Shown: positions 44,908 through 54,479, numbered from the stretch's first letter. The stretch is 64,000 nt of DNA from Saccharopolyspora galaxeae (GCF_016526145.1 NZ_JADDUE010000002.1:513121-577120); one strand, 5' to 3'. The notes: generated from the letters alone by a model not told the origin. A program made the numbers and translations.

Positions 44908-45981
44908 TCACGAAGCGGATTCCCGCGGGCCGCGGGAAGCGGATTCGAGTGCGCGCACGGCCTCGTCCACGATCCGCTCGATGAGTTCGGCGCAGCTGGG
45001 CAGTTCGCCGATCATTCCCACGGATTGCCCGGCGGGCAGCACGCCCGCGTCGGCGTGACCGTCCACCAGACCGGCCTTGATCAGCATCGGCGTGTTCGCG
45101 GCCAGCAGCACCGCGCTCCACGGCAGTTCGCTGTTGCGGCGCATCGCGATTCCGTCGCTGATCAGCTGCTTCCAGGACATGCCGCTCATCGCCTTGAACG
45201 CGGCCGCTTGCCGCAGCGCGCCCGGCAGGCGGCGCAACCGGCTCGCGGACTCGGCCGCGTCGGTGAGCCCGGTGCGCAGCATCCGGTGCGGCAGCCCGTC
45301 GACCCGCGAAGTGACCAGGGTGTCCCCGGACGCTGCCGCCAGGTACCGCTGCTTCACCTCGTCCGGCACGGCGCTGTCGCTGGTCAGCAGGAACCGCGTG
45401 CCCATCCCGATGCCCGCGGCGCCGTAGCACAGCGCGGCGGCCAGCCCGCGGCCGTCGAAGAACCCGCCCGCGGCGATCACCGGAATGTCCACGGCGTCGA
45501 CGACCTGCGGCAACAGCAGCGTGGTGGCGACCGAGCCGGTGTGCCCGCCGCCTTCGCCGCCCTGCACGAGCACGGCGTCGGCGCCCCACGAGGCGACCTT
45601 CTCCGCGTGCCGCTTGGCACCGACCGAGGGGATCACGACGATGCCCGCGTCCTTGAGCTTGCCGATCAGCCGCTTGTCCGGCGCCAGGGCGAACGAGGCG
45701 ACTCGCACGCCTTCCCGGATCAGCAGGTCCACGCGCTCCTCCGCGTCGCCCGCGTCGGCCCGCAGGTTCACGCCGAACGGTTCCTCGGTGCGCTCGCGCA
45801 CTTCCCGGACCGCCGAGCGCAACTGATCCATGGTCATCGTCGCGGAGGCGAGCACGCCGAGCCCGCCCGCTTCGGCGGTGGCCGACACGAGCCGCGGACC
45901 GGCCACCCAGCCCATTCCGGTCTGCACCACGGGATGCCGCACGCCGACGAGCCGGGTCAGCGCCGTGCCGAGCCCGCTCAC
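44908..45981 (-). CDS. ipdC: IpdC flavin-dependent CoA reductase
   Basis: The 357-residue FMN TIM-barrel protein of the nitronate-monooxygenase fold matches Rv3553. HPVVQTGMGWVAGPRLVSA is at the N-terminus, VQGGEGGGHTGSVATTLLLPQVV is near residue 140, and IPVIAAGGFFDGRGLAAAL follows. IpdC works before IpdAB to prepare the ring C CoA thioester (COCHEA-CoA). The GTG start overlaps the ipdB stop (GTGA). It converges on kstR2 with only 40 bases between. Confidence 0.9.
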   Translation of the reverse strand: MSGLGTALTRLVGVRHPVVQTGMGWVAGPRLVSATAEAGGLGVLASATMTMDQLRSAVREVRERTEEPFGVNLRADAGDAEERVDLLIREGVRVASFALAPDKRLIGKLKDAGIVVIPSVGAKRHAEKVASWGADAVLVQGGEGGGHTGSVATTLLLPQVVDAVDIPVIAAGGFFDGRGLAAALCYGAAGIGMGTRFLLTSDSAVPDEVKQRYLAAASGDTLVTSRVDGLPHRMLRTGLTDAAESASRLRRLPGALRQAAAFKAMSGMSWKQLISDGIAMRRNSELPWSAVLLAANTPMLIKAGLVDGHADAGVLPAGQSVGMIGELPSCAELIERIVDEAVRALESASRGPRESAS

Positions 45982-46715
45982 GCCGGAACCTCCTGGTGCC
46001 GCAGACCGTCCGGGTCGAGGACCGTGCGGATCAGCTCCAATTCCACATCGGACGGCATCCGGGTCTGCTCCACCGAGCCGGTGTCCAGCTCGAACCCGGT
46101 GCTGTCCTGCACCTGCTCGACCGTGACCCCGGGATGCACCGAACGCAGCCGCATCGCGGAATCCGGCCCGGCGAAGTCGAGCACGCCGAGATCGGTGACG
46201 ACCACCTGCACGTCGTGGAAGGGCCCGCCGTCCCGGTCGTGCCCGACACCGGAGACCAGGTCCACCGACCCCACGAAGATCCGCTTGCCGTGCTTGGGAA
46301 CCCAGTAGTTCGTGGTGTGGTTGACCGAGTTGCCCGGCGCGCCGCGCACCCCGATCAGCTGCACCTTCGGCCGGTCCCATGGACCGATCCGGGAGATGTT
46401 CTGGTTGCCGTAGCGGTCGATCTGGGTGGCGCCCATCATCACCCGCCTGCGGCCGCCGGCGAGCAGGTCGAGCACCTGCCGGTAGGGCATCCAGCCCTCG
46501 ACGACGCCGCCTTCCCTGCCGAGCGGCGGTGGTTCGGCGGTCAGCAGCGCCTCGCCGTCGGTAAGCAGCAGGTCCGGCGCGGTGGTCATCCGGGCGAGCC
46601 GGGCGCCGAGCGAGGGGATCAGCCCGATCGGCGATGCCAGCACTTCGCCCGCGTCGCGCCAGGTGTCGGCGCAGGCGACGGCGCAGATCTCCGCGCGGGT
46701 CACTTCTGCGTTCAC
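45978..46715 (-). CDS. ipdB: Ring-cleaving CoA hydrolase beta subunit IpdB
   Basis: The 245-residue protein belongs to the class I CoA-transferase fold, matching Rv3552. ICAVACADTWRDAGEVLASPIGLIPSLGA and VMMGATQIDRYGNQNISRIG are clear landmarks. IpdAB lacks transferase activity in mycobacteria and instead hydrolyses the last steroid ring of COCHEA-CoA. The GTG start overlaps the ipdA stop by 4 bases. Confidence 0.92.
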   Translation of the reverse strand: MNAEVTRAEICAVACADTWRDAGEVLASPIGLIPSLGARLARMTTAPDLLLTDGEALLTAEPPPLGREGGVVEGWMPYRQVLDLLAGGRRRVMMGATQIDRYGNQNISRIGPWDRPKVQLIGVRGAPGNSVNHTTNYWVPKHGKRIFVGSVDLVSGVGHDRDGGPFHDVQVVVTDLGVLDFAGPDSAMRLRSVHPGVTVEQVQDSTGFELDTGSVEQTRMPSDVELELIRTVLDPDGLRHQEVPA

Positions 46716-47572
46716 TGCGCCACCTCCGGTGCCCGGACGGCGGCCTGGTAGGCCTGCTCGTCGCCGCTGAGGAACTCGTCGCGGAACGCCCGCCAGCTCT
46801 CCTCGTCGGAGGCGCTGGCCGCGTACCGCCGCTGGAAAGCCTCGTCCCGCTCGTAGTCGGGGACGCAGCTGGTGAAGTGCGCGCCGTTCGGCGTCTCGGC
46901 CACGGCGTCGGTGTGCGTCCGGTTCAGCAGCAACGACTGCACCGGGGCCTTCTGCAGCAGCTCCTCGGTGGGCACCACCTGCTCGCAGGTGACGTAGCCG
47001 CGATCGGCCGCCGCGCACATCAGATCGTCGAAGTAGGGGTCCGGCCCGAGGTATTGCGCGTTGCCGTGCCGGTCGGCTCGGTTGAGATGCACCAGCGCGG
47101 CATCCAGCCGCAGCGCGGGCATCGCCATCAGCTCTTCGCCGTCGTCGTAGGGAGAGAGCACGGTCCGCAGCCCCGGGTTCAACGCGGGCACGTCGGAGCC
47201 GATCCCGGCCCGCGTCGGGTGGAACGGCACCCGCGCCGCCGCCGCGCGCAGCCCGGCGAGGATCATCCCCTCGTCGTACTCGGCGACTTCGAGCTCCCCG
47301 CGCTGGCGCGCCGCCCGGAAGTGCGGGTCCAGCGGGATCGAATCCAGCGAGACGAACCCGTAGACGACCTTGCGCAACTTGCCCGCCGCCGCCAGCAATC
47401 CCACGTCCGGACCGCCGTAGGACACCAGCGTCAGATCGCGAAGCTGCGAGCGCAGAATGGCGCGCACCAGCGCCATCGGTTTGCGCCGCGATCCCCAGCC
47501 GCCGATGCCGATGGTCATGCCGTCCCGCAACGATCCGACGATCTCGTCGACGTTGACCTGCTTGTCCCGCAC
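46712..47572 (-). CDS. ipdA: Ring-cleaving CoA hydrolase alpha subunit IpdA
   Basis: The 286-residue alpha subunit has GMTIGIGGWGSRRKPMALVRAI, YGGPDVGLLAAAGK, VYGFVSLDS and LDAALVHLNRADRHGNAQY, a close match to Rv3551. The GTG at 47572 (VRDKQ) is chosen because it aligns with the mycobacterial start and AAAGGCGG precedes it. A GTG at 47587 that overlaps the echA20 stop would add five residues. Confidence 0.92.
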   Translation of the reverse strand: MRDKQVNVDEIVGSLRDGMTIGIGGWGSRRKPMALVRAILRSQLRDLTLVSYGGPDVGLLAAAGKLRKVVYGFVSLDSIPLDPHFRAARQRGELEVAEYDEGMILAGLRAAAARVPFHPTRAGIGSDVPALNPGLRTVLSPYDDGEELMAMPALRLDAALVHLNRADRHGNAQYLGPDPYFDDLMCAAADRGYVTCEQVVPTEELLQKAPVQSLLLNRTHTDAVAETPNGAHFTSCVPDYERDEAFQRRYAASASDEESWRAFRDEFLSGDEQAYQAAVRAPEVAQ

Positions 47573-47583
47573 CTGCCCGCCTT

Positions 47584-48342
47584 TCACCCGTCCGCCGGGC
47601 GCTCGCCGTCGACGAACGCCTCCCGCGCCCGGTCGGAGACACCGCTGAGGTTGAGTTCGAAGGTGAAGCCCTGCTCGAACCGATAGCTGCGGTTCACGTC
47701 GACCGGGTCGATGCCGTTGAGCGCTTCCTTGGCCCGGCGCACGACCAGCGGTTCCTTGTCCGCGATCGAGCCGGCCAGCTCCAGCGCGGCGTCGTGCAGC
47801 CGCTCCGGTTCGACGACCTCCCACACCGAGCCGAACCGCGCCAAGTCGTGCGCGGTTGCGGTGCGGCCGGTGTAGAACATCGCCCGCGCGTAGTGCTGCG
47901 GCACGAGCCGTTGCAGGTGCGTGGCCGCGCCGAGCGCACCGCGGTCCACTTCGGGCAGTCCGAACGTCGCGTCCGCGGAGGCGATGATGATGTCCGAGTT
48001 GCCCACCAGGCCGATCCCGCCGCCGAGGCAGAACCCGTGCACCGCGCTGATCACCGGGACCGGGCACTCGTAGACGCTCTTGAACGCCTCGTAGCAGCCG
48101 TGGTTCACGGCGACGAGCTTGCTGTGCCCGGGATCCGCGGTGAGTTCCTTGATGTCCACGCCCGCGTTGAAGCCGCGGCCTTCGGCCTGCAGCACCACGA
48201 CGCGGGTCCGCTCGTCCGCACCGGCCTGCCGCAGCGACTCCGCGAGTTCCTGCCAGCCGTGCGCGGGCAGCGCGTTCACCGGTGGGTTGTCCATGGTCAG
48301 CACCACGATCCCGTTGTCGTGGCGCCGGATTCTCGTGCTCAT
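47584..48342 (-). CDS. echA20: EchA20, ring-D hydrolase of the crotonase fold
   Basis: The 252-residue crotonase matches Rv3550: EGRGFNAGVDIKEL near residue 57, HGFCLGGGIGLVGNSD near 100, LPEVDRGALGAATHLQRLVPQH and the C-terminal YRFEQGFTFELNLSGV. In mycobacteria EchA20 hydrolyses ring D of HIEC-CoA. It is first in the operon echA20-ipdA-ipdB-ipdC, and a KstR2-like site lies 14 bases upstream. An in-frame GTG at 48348 is the alternative start. Confidence 0.92.
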   Translation of the reverse strand: MSTRIRRHDNGIVVLTMDNPPVNALPAHGWQELAESLRQAGADERTRVVVLQAEGRGFNAGVDIKELTADPGHSKLVAVNHGCYEAFKSVYECPVPVISAVHGFCLGGGIGLVGNSDIIIASADATFGLPEVDRGALGAATHLQRLVPQHYARAMFYTGRTATAHDLARFGSVWEVVEPERLHDAALELAGSIADKEPLVVRRAKEALNGIDPVDVNRSYRFEQGFTFELNLSGVSDRAREAFVDGERPADG

Positions 48343-48355
48343 CCGCACCTACCAA

Positions 48356-48369
48356 ACCTAGCACTTGTT
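48356..48369. promoter_or_regulatory. KstR2 operator (one mismatch)
   Basis: ACCTAGCACTTGTT fits ANCAAGNNCTTGNT with T for A at position 4; the flanks extend to CTTGTTAG. It lies between divergent echA20 and the Rv3549c-like SDR gene. Confidence 0.68.
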
Positions 48370-48434
48370 AGGTTGGGTTGGTACGTTAGCAACCGAGGCG
48401 AAGGCCCCGCCAGGGGCGAACCCCGGAGGAACTC

Positions 48435-49214
48435 GTGGGCGTCGAGATCGACCTTTCCGGCCGAGTGGTGCTGGTGACCGGCGGAACGCGCGGCATCGGC
48501 GCCGGAATCTCCGAAGTCCTGCTGCGGGCGGGCGCGCGGGTGCACGTCTGCTCGCGCGGCGAACCCGAGCGGTTGCCCGAGCACGACGGCGTCCGCGCCG
48601 AGTTCGTGCAGGCGGACGTGCGCGATCCCGAGCAGGTGGACGGGTTGATCGACGAGGTCGTGCGCCGCGACGGCAGGCTCGACTCGGTGGTGAACAACGC
48701 CGGTGGGGCGCCACCTGCGGACACCGCGACCGCGTCGCCCCGGTTCCACTCCAAGATCGTCGAGCTGAACCTGCTGGCACCGCTGCTGGTGTGCCAGCGG
48801 GCCTGGCCGGTGATGCGGGACAGCGGCGGCTCGATGACCATGATCAGCAGCGTCGCCGCGCAGCGCGCCGCGCCCACCATCGCCGCTTACGCCGCGGCCA
48901 AGGCCGGGGTGGAAAGCCTCACCCGCACGCTCGCGCTGGAGTTCGCGCCGAGCGTGCGGGTCAACGCGGTGTCCGTCGGGGTGGCCCGCACCGACAACTT
49001 CCGGGAGCACTTCGGCGCGGAGGCCGAGCAGTCCGGCTTCGCCGAGACCATCCCGATGGGCAGGCCCGCCGAGCCGGTCGAGGTCGGCAACGCCTGCGCG
49101 TTCCTGGCCTCGCCGCTGGCCGAATACCTCACCGGCGCGGTGCTGGCCGTGGACGGCGGCGGCGAACCGCACCCGCACCTCAAGCAGCTCGCCCGGGAAT
49201 TCTCCCGGGACTGA
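48435..49214 (+). CDS. SDR of the HIP regulon, Rv3549c-like
   Basis: The 259-residue SDR has TGGTRGIGAGI, NNAGGAPPADT, catalytic Tyr-x3-Lys in YAAAK and NAVSVGVARTDNF. Length and place, divergent from echA20 and followed by a second SDR, equal those of Rv3549c. It probably oxidises a hydroxyacyl-CoA in ring C/D breakdown; the exact step is unproven. CGGAGGA precedes the GTG. Confidence 0.86.
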   Translation: MGVEIDLSGRVVLVTGGTRGIGAGISEVLLRAGARVHVCSRGEPERLPEHDGVRAEFVQADVRDPEQVDGLIDEVVRRDGRLDSVVNNAGGAPPADTATASPRFHSKIVELNLLAPLLVCQRAWPVMRDSGGSMTMISSVAAQRAAPTIAAYAAAKAGVESLTRTLALEFAPSVRVNAVSVGVARTDNFREHFGAEAEQSGFAETIPMGRPAEPVEVGNACAFLASPLAEYLTGAVLAVDGGGEPHPHLKQLAREFSRD

Positions 49215-49240
49215 TCGGGCGCAGGAAGTAGCGGGCCGGT

Positions 49241-49313
49241 TCAGCGGGGGCTGCTTCCGGAGCGGGGAAGCCGCCGAGGATCCGCTAGGCAAATCATTCC
49301 GAAGGGAGTCCAC
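49241..49313 (+). repeat. Remnant of the 199-base structured repeat, copy C
   Basis: TCAGCGGG...CTGCTTCCGGAGCG..GGAAGCCGCCGAGGATCCGCTA and the tail GGCAAATCATTCCGAAGG align with the outer stem and 3' tail of copies A and B; the inner stems are missing. The tail supplies the GGGAG ribosome site of the next gene. Confidence 0.6.
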
Positions 49314-49314
49314 A

Positions 49315-50226
49315 GTGCCCGGCATCTGCGAAGGCAGGGTCGTCGTCGTGACCGGCGCGGCCCGGGGTTTGGGCCGCGCGCACGCGCTGGAGTTCGCTCG
49401 CCACGGAGCTTCGGTGGTGGTCAACGACGTCGGCGTGCAGCTCGACGGCACCGGCGGTGACGAGCAGCCCGCTGCCGAAGTCGCCGCGGAAATCCGTTCG
49501 CTCGGCGGGAAAGCGGTCGTCGACGGGGCGGACGTGGCCGACTGGGATCAGGCCCGGCAGCTCGTGGCGCGGGCCGTGGACAGCTTCGGCAGGCTCGACG
49601 TGCTGGTCAACAACGCCGGCGTCGTGCGGGACCGGATGTTCGTGAACCTCTCCGAGCAGGAGTGGGACGACGTGCTGCGGGTGCACCTCAAAGGCCACGC
49701 TGCGACCATTCGGCACGCCGCGGCGCACTGGCGGGACCTGGCGAAGGCCGGGGAGGCCGTCGACGCGCGGATCATCAACACCTGCTCCGGTGCCGGTCTG
49801 CAGGGCAGCATCGGCCAGAGCAACTACGCCGCGGCGAAAGCCGGGATCGCCGCGCTCACCGTGAACACCGCCGCCGAACTCGGCCGCTACGGCGTCACCG
49901 TCAACGCGATCGCGCCGTCCGCGCGCACCCGCATGACCGAGGACGTGTTCACCGAAGCCATGTCGCAGCCGACCGACGGGAGTTTCGACGCGATGGCGCC
50001 GGAGAACGTCTCACCGCTGGTGGCTTGGCTGGGCAGCGCGGAATCCGCCGACGTCACCGGGCGGGTCTTCGAGGTGGAGGGCGGCGCGGTCCGCGTCGCC
50101 ACCGGCTGGCGCCACGGCGCCGAGCACGACGCGGGCCGCCGCTGGTCCCCTACCGAACTCGGTCCCGTCGTCCGCGACCTGCTCGACCGGGATCCGCGCC
50201 CGGAACCCGTCTACGGCACCACCTGA
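49315..50226 (+). CDS. SDR/hydroxyacyl-CoA dehydrogenase, Rv3548c-like
   Basis: The 303-residue protein has the extended MFE-type SDR layout: TGAARGLGRAHALEFARHGA, NNAGVVRDRMFVNLSEQEWDDVLRVH, YAAAKAG, then a C-terminal part with GRVFEVEGGAVRVATGW. It matches Rv3548c in length and context. It is likely a 3-hydroxyacyl-CoA dehydrogenase for a ring C/D intermediate. The start is GTG 49315, with its ribosome site inside the repeat remnant. It resembles the Hsd4A-type SDR at 19770, a paralogue in the other regulon. Confidence 0.86.
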   Translation: MPGICEGRVVVVTGAARGLGRAHALEFARHGASVVVNDVGVQLDGTGGDEQPAAEVAAEIRSLGGKAVVDGADVADWDQARQLVARAVDSFGRLDVLVNNAGVVRDRMFVNLSEQEWDDVLRVHLKGHAATIRHAAAHWRDLAKAGEAVDARIINTCSGAGLQGSIGQSNYAAAKAGIAALTVNTAAELGRYGVTVNAIAPSARTRMTEDVFTEAMSQPTDGSFDAMAPENVSPLVAWLGSAESADVTGRVFEVEGGAVRVATGWRHGAEHDAGRRWSPTELGPVVRDLLDRDPRPEPVYGTT

Positions 50227-50240
50227 TCTCCGAACTTTCC

Positions 50241-50291
50241 GAGTGAACGGCCTCTTCGCCCAATCTATTCGGACGAAAGTTCCGTTCACTC
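50241..50291. repeat. 51-base palindromic element, copy 8
   Basis: Full copy (arms GAGTGAACGGCCTC and AAGTTCCGTTCACTC) 14 bases after the SDR stop, between convergent SDR genes. It is a probable bidirectional terminator. Confidence 0.78.
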
Positions 50292-50407
50292 CGGGCGGGG
50301 TTCCGCGGTGCGGGGGACGCACGGGCGTGTCGGGCGACGGGGCCGGGACCGCGGAGACGGATGGAGGGGACAGCCGTCCGCAACGGGTGGGCGTTCGTGA
50401 GGCCGGG

Positions 50408-51199
50408 CTACAGCGACCAGACCGCAGGCCAGTCCTTCGGGCGCAGTGCGGCGTCGGTGCCGCCGTCGGCGTAGACGACCGAGCCGCACAGCAGCGCGCC
50501 TTCCGCGCCGAGCAAGAAGTCGATCAGCGCGGCCACCTCCGCCGGACGGCCGGGAGCTCCGCGCGGAGTGGGGAAGGCTTCGAGCGCTTCACCCAGCGCC
50601 GGATCGCGCCGCACCTCGGCGGTCATGCCCGTCTCGATGTGCCCGGGCGCGACGGCGTTGAGGCGGATCCCGGCGCCGGTCCACTCCGCCGCGGGCGCGT
50701 GGCTGCGCACGTACCAGGCGATCGCGGCCTTCGTCGCCGGGTATGCGCCGACGGCTCCGTGCTCGTCGGCCAGTTCCCGCGCCCGCTCCTCTTCGTCGGC
50801 GAAGCAGGCTTCGGCGACCGGTACCGGCCAATTCGGTTGGCACGTCGCGGAATTCGAGCTCAGGCACACCGCGGCCGGTCGCTCGGCGGCGGCCAGCGCC
50901 GGACGCAGCCCGCGCAGCAGGGCGACGGTGCCGAAGTAGTTCACCGACACCAGCGCTGACCCCTGCCGCGTCGGAACGCCGGGAATGCCCGCGCAGGTCA
51001 CCAGGCCGTCGAGGCGGCCATCGCACTCCGCGGTGATCCGGTTCACGGCCTCCGCGCGCCCTTCGCCCGTCCCGAGGTCGCACGCGACCTCGGCTCCGTG
51101 CATGTCGACGCCGAGCACCCGGTGGCCCTGCTGTTCGAGCCGTTCGCGGGTCGCCGCACCGATGCCCGATGCCGAACCGGTGATCGCGATGGTGCCCAT
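50408..51199 (-). CDS. SDR, 3-alpha-hydroxysteroid dehydrogenase-like
   Basis: The 263-residue SDR of the divergent 3-alpha-HSD/carbonyl reductase type starts with ITGSASGIGAATRERL. It has a short-loop VTCAGIPG motif, catalytic Ser in CLSSNSATC, Tyr-x3-Lys in YPATKAAI and APGHIETGM. It likely oxidises or reduces a steroid hydroxyl; the position is unknown. GGAGGAAC precedes the ATG. It is divergent from fadA6. Confidence 0.83.
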   Translation of the reverse strand: MGTIAITGSASGIGAATRERLEQQGHRVLGVDMHGAEVACDLGTGEGRAEAVNRITAECDGRLDGLVTCAGIPGVPTRQGSALVSVNYFGTVALLRGLRPALAAAERPAAVCLSSNSATCQPNWPVPVAEACFADEEERARELADEHGAVGAYPATKAAIAWYVRSHAPAAEWTGAGIRLNAVAPGHIETGMTAEVRRDPALGEALEAFPTPRGAPGRPAEVAALIDFLLGAEGALLCGSVVYADGGTDAALRPKDWPAVWSL

Positions 51200-51310
51200 G
51201 TTCCTCCGCTCGGCCGTACAGGTACCGGGGCCCGGCCCCGAACGGCCGAAGGGTTGCGCTCCGCGGCCGTAGCGAGTTCCGGTGACCGGCGGAAACTGGT
51301 TGAGCCCAAC

Positions 51311-51324
51311 AATAACATGTTACA
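51311..51324. promoter_or_regulatory. KstR-like operator (one mismatch)
   Basis: AATAACATGTTACA differs from TNNAACNNGTTNNA only at position 1. It lies between the divergent SDR gene and fadA6, beside a separate CAAGCG-GG-CGCTTG palindrome at 51331-51344. Confidence 0.5.
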
Positions 51325-51330
51325 TTTACC

Positions 51331-51344
51331 AAGCGGGCGCTTGC
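51331..51344. promoter_or_regulatory. CAAG/CTTG palindrome before fadA6
   Basis: CAAGCGGGCGCTTG is a perfect 6-2-6 inverted repeat carrying the CAAG/CTTG half-sites of KstR2, but with six bases between them instead of two. It lies 42 bases before the fadA6 start. It could be a variant KstR2 site or an operator of another TetR protein. Confidence 0.4.
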
Positions 51345-51385
51345 TCAGTGATCGCTCGTTCAGCGCAACCCGGGAGGGATCGAGC

Positions 51386-52546
<1,161 letters not shown>

Positions 52547-52779
52547 GTTGTTCGGGGAGCGGTTTGCGCAGGTGCTCTGGCCGGGCCGGGTTTCGGGCAC
52601 CGCACGCGGCCGGCGCCGCTACTCGCGTTCGCGCGGGTGGCGGCCGCCTCGCTGCGGGATCACCGCCCGGAGCGGCTCGCGATGATCGCGGGCGGATTGT
52701 GTTCTAGCACGCACGTGACCACCTGAGGGCATTTCACGTTTACCTTGTCAGGGCGACTGTCACGACTCGGGAGGTGCAC

Positions 52780-53811
52780 TTGGCAAGCGTCGACGTGGCG
52801 CACGGGCGGCACGACTGGCTGCGCGCCGGCGCGTTCGAGGTGGCGCCGGGGGTGCACCGCATCCCGCTGCCGATGCCGGGCGACGGGCTGCGCGCGGTCA
52901 ACGTGTACGCGATCCGGGACGGCGACGGGCTCGTGCTGGTGGACTCCGGCTGGGCCATCCCGCAAGCCCGCGCCGCGCTCGAAACCGCGCTGGGCGAGCT
53001 GGGCTGCGGCCTCGGTGACGTGCGCCGCTACCTGATCACGCACCTGCACCGGGACCACTACACCCTGGGCATCGAGCTGCGCAGCACGTTCGGCACCCCC
53101 GTGGCGGTGGGCGCCGGAGAGCGGCCGTCCCTGGAGGTTCTGCTGGCGGGCACGCACGATCAGCAGCTGTCCCAGCTGGACCGGGGCGGCGCGAGCGAGC
53201 TCGCCGAACTCATCCGCTCCGCGCAGGGCCCGGAGACCGAGCGGCCCGAGGAAGGTTTCGAGCACCCCGACGAATGGCTCGAGGGCGGTGCCGAGATCGA
53301 ACTCACCGACCGCACCCTGCGAGTCGTCGACACTCCCGGCCACACCCGCGGGCACGTCGTGTTCGTCGACGAGCGGAACTCGCTGCTGTTCGCCGGGGAC
53401 CACGTGCTGCCGCACATCACGCCGTCCATCGGGCTCGAAGCCGCGCGGACGGAGCTGCCGCTGGGTGACTACCTCGACTCGCTGCGGCGCGTGCGCGAAC
53501 TCCCGGACCTGCGGCTGCTGCCCGCGCACGGGCCGGTGACCGGCAGCGCGCACTCCCGGGTGGACGAACTGCTCGCGCACCACGAGGACCGGCTCGACCG
53601 GACCGAGCGGGCCGTCCGCACCGGGGCGGCGACGGCCCGCGAAGTCGCGGGTGAACTCGGGTGGACCCGGCGCGAGCGGTCCTTCACCGACCTCGACCCG
53701 TTCAACCAGGTCCTGGCCGTGGGTGAAACCGCGGCGCACCTGGACGTACTCGTCGCGCGCGACCGGCTGCACCGGGTCGTGGACGGGGTGGCGAGGTACC
53801 GGGCGATCTGA
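52780..53811 (+). CDS. Metallo-beta-lactamase-fold hydrolase
   Basis: The 343-residue protein has the zinc motif THLHRDH (His88, His90, Asp92, His93), then DTPGHTRGH, FAGDHVLP and LLPAHGP, so all metal ligands are present. The C-terminal segment ATAREVAGELGWTRRERSFTDL resembles the winged-helix tail of glyoxalase II/LACTB2-like thioesterases. It could hydrolyse a CoA thioester or lactone of the pathway. The TTG at 52780 is preferred since GGGAGG lies 5 bases upstream and overlaps the alternative GTG at 52774. Confidence 0.8.
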   Translation: MASVDVAHGRHDWLRAGAFEVAPGVHRIPLPMPGDGLRAVNVYAIRDGDGLVLVDSGWAIPQARAALETALGELGCGLGDVRRYLITHLHRDHYTLGIELRSTFGTPVAVGAGERPSLEVLLAGTHDQQLSQLDRGGASELAELIRSAQGPETERPEEGFEHPDEWLEGGAEIELTDRTLRVVDTPGHTRGHVVFVDERNSLLFAGDHVLPHITPSIGLEAARTELPLGDYLDSLRRVRELPDLRLLPAHGPVTGSAHSRVDELLAHHEDRLDRTERAVRTGAATAREVAGELGWTRRERSFTDLDPFNQVLAVGETAAHLDVLVARDRLHRVVDGVARYRAI

Positions 53812-53849
53812 TGGCGGCGCGCAGGAAAGCTCCCGAACCCGCGCCCGGC

Positions 53850-54479
53850 TCAGCGCAGCAGCAGCCGAACGGTCAGCTCCAGCCGGTTCGACACGTCGGT
53901 CGCCGAAGCGCGCCTGGTCACCCAGGCGACCAGGTTGGACAGCCAGACGTCCGCGATCACCCGGGCGATCGCGCGCTGCTCTTCGGTCGGCTCGTCCTCG
54001 CCGGTGACCATGGCGCCGCTGAACAGCGTCTCGGTCAGCGAGCCGACGGCGTCCACCTCGTTCGCCGCCGAGGTGTCGGCGAACATGAACGCCCGGGTCA
54101 TCGCCTCGGTCAGCTGCGGGTTGCGCTGCATGGTGCGGGTCGTGCGGCCGAGTACGTACAGCACCCGGTCGTACGGGGTCTCACCGGGGATCTTGGCGCG
54201 GTCCAGCCGTTCCTGGGAACGCTCGAACTCGCGCGCCAGGCCGGTCACCAGCAGGTGGATCTTGGACGGGAAGTAGCGGTAGAGCGTGCCCAGCGCCACG
54301 TCGGCGCGTTCGGCCACGGCGCGCATCTGCACCGCCTCGTACCCGCCCTTTCCTGCCAGGGCGATCGTGGCGTCGATGATGCGTTTGCGGCGCGCGTTCT
54401 GCGCCGCGGACCCGCCCTGGTCGGCCAGCAGACTGACCGGTTGCGCCGCAGCGGAGCCGCGTCGCGGCGTCGTACCCAT
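53850..54479 (-). CDS. kstR: TetR-family repressor KstR
   Basis: The 209-residue TetR protein closely resembles Rv3574. KGGYEAVQMRAVAERADVAL and GTLYRYFPSKIHLLV form the helix-turn-helix (about residues 44-78), and QRNPQLTEAMTRAFMFAD plus VISDVWLSN-type VIADVWLSNLVAWVTRRASATDV lie in the ligand domain. KstR represses side-chain and ring A/B genes and is relieved by 3-oxo-cholestenoyl-CoA. A KstR-like box precedes the gene, fitting autoregulation. It ends 38 bases from the convergent hydrolase gene. Confidence 0.94.
   Translation of the reverse strand: MGTTPRRGSAAAQPVSLLADQGGSAAQNARRKRIIDATIALAGKGGYEAVQMRAVAERADVALGTLYRYFPSKIHLLVTGLAREFERSQERLDRAKIPGETPYDRVLYVLGRTTRTMQRNPQLTEAMTRAFMFADTSAANEVDAVGSLTETLFSGAMVTGEDEPTEEQRAIARVIADVWLSNLVAWVTRRASATDVSNRLELTVRLLLR

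Noticed and set aside
45025-46308. Plus-strand frame of 427 codons opposite ipdC and ipdB
   Set aside because: The opposite strand encodes conserved IpdC and IpdB with coupled starts; this frame is a by-product.
52692-52705. Possible KstR half-site GTGTTCTA before the metallo-hydrolase gene
   Set aside because: Only the right half fits; the AAC half reads ATT.
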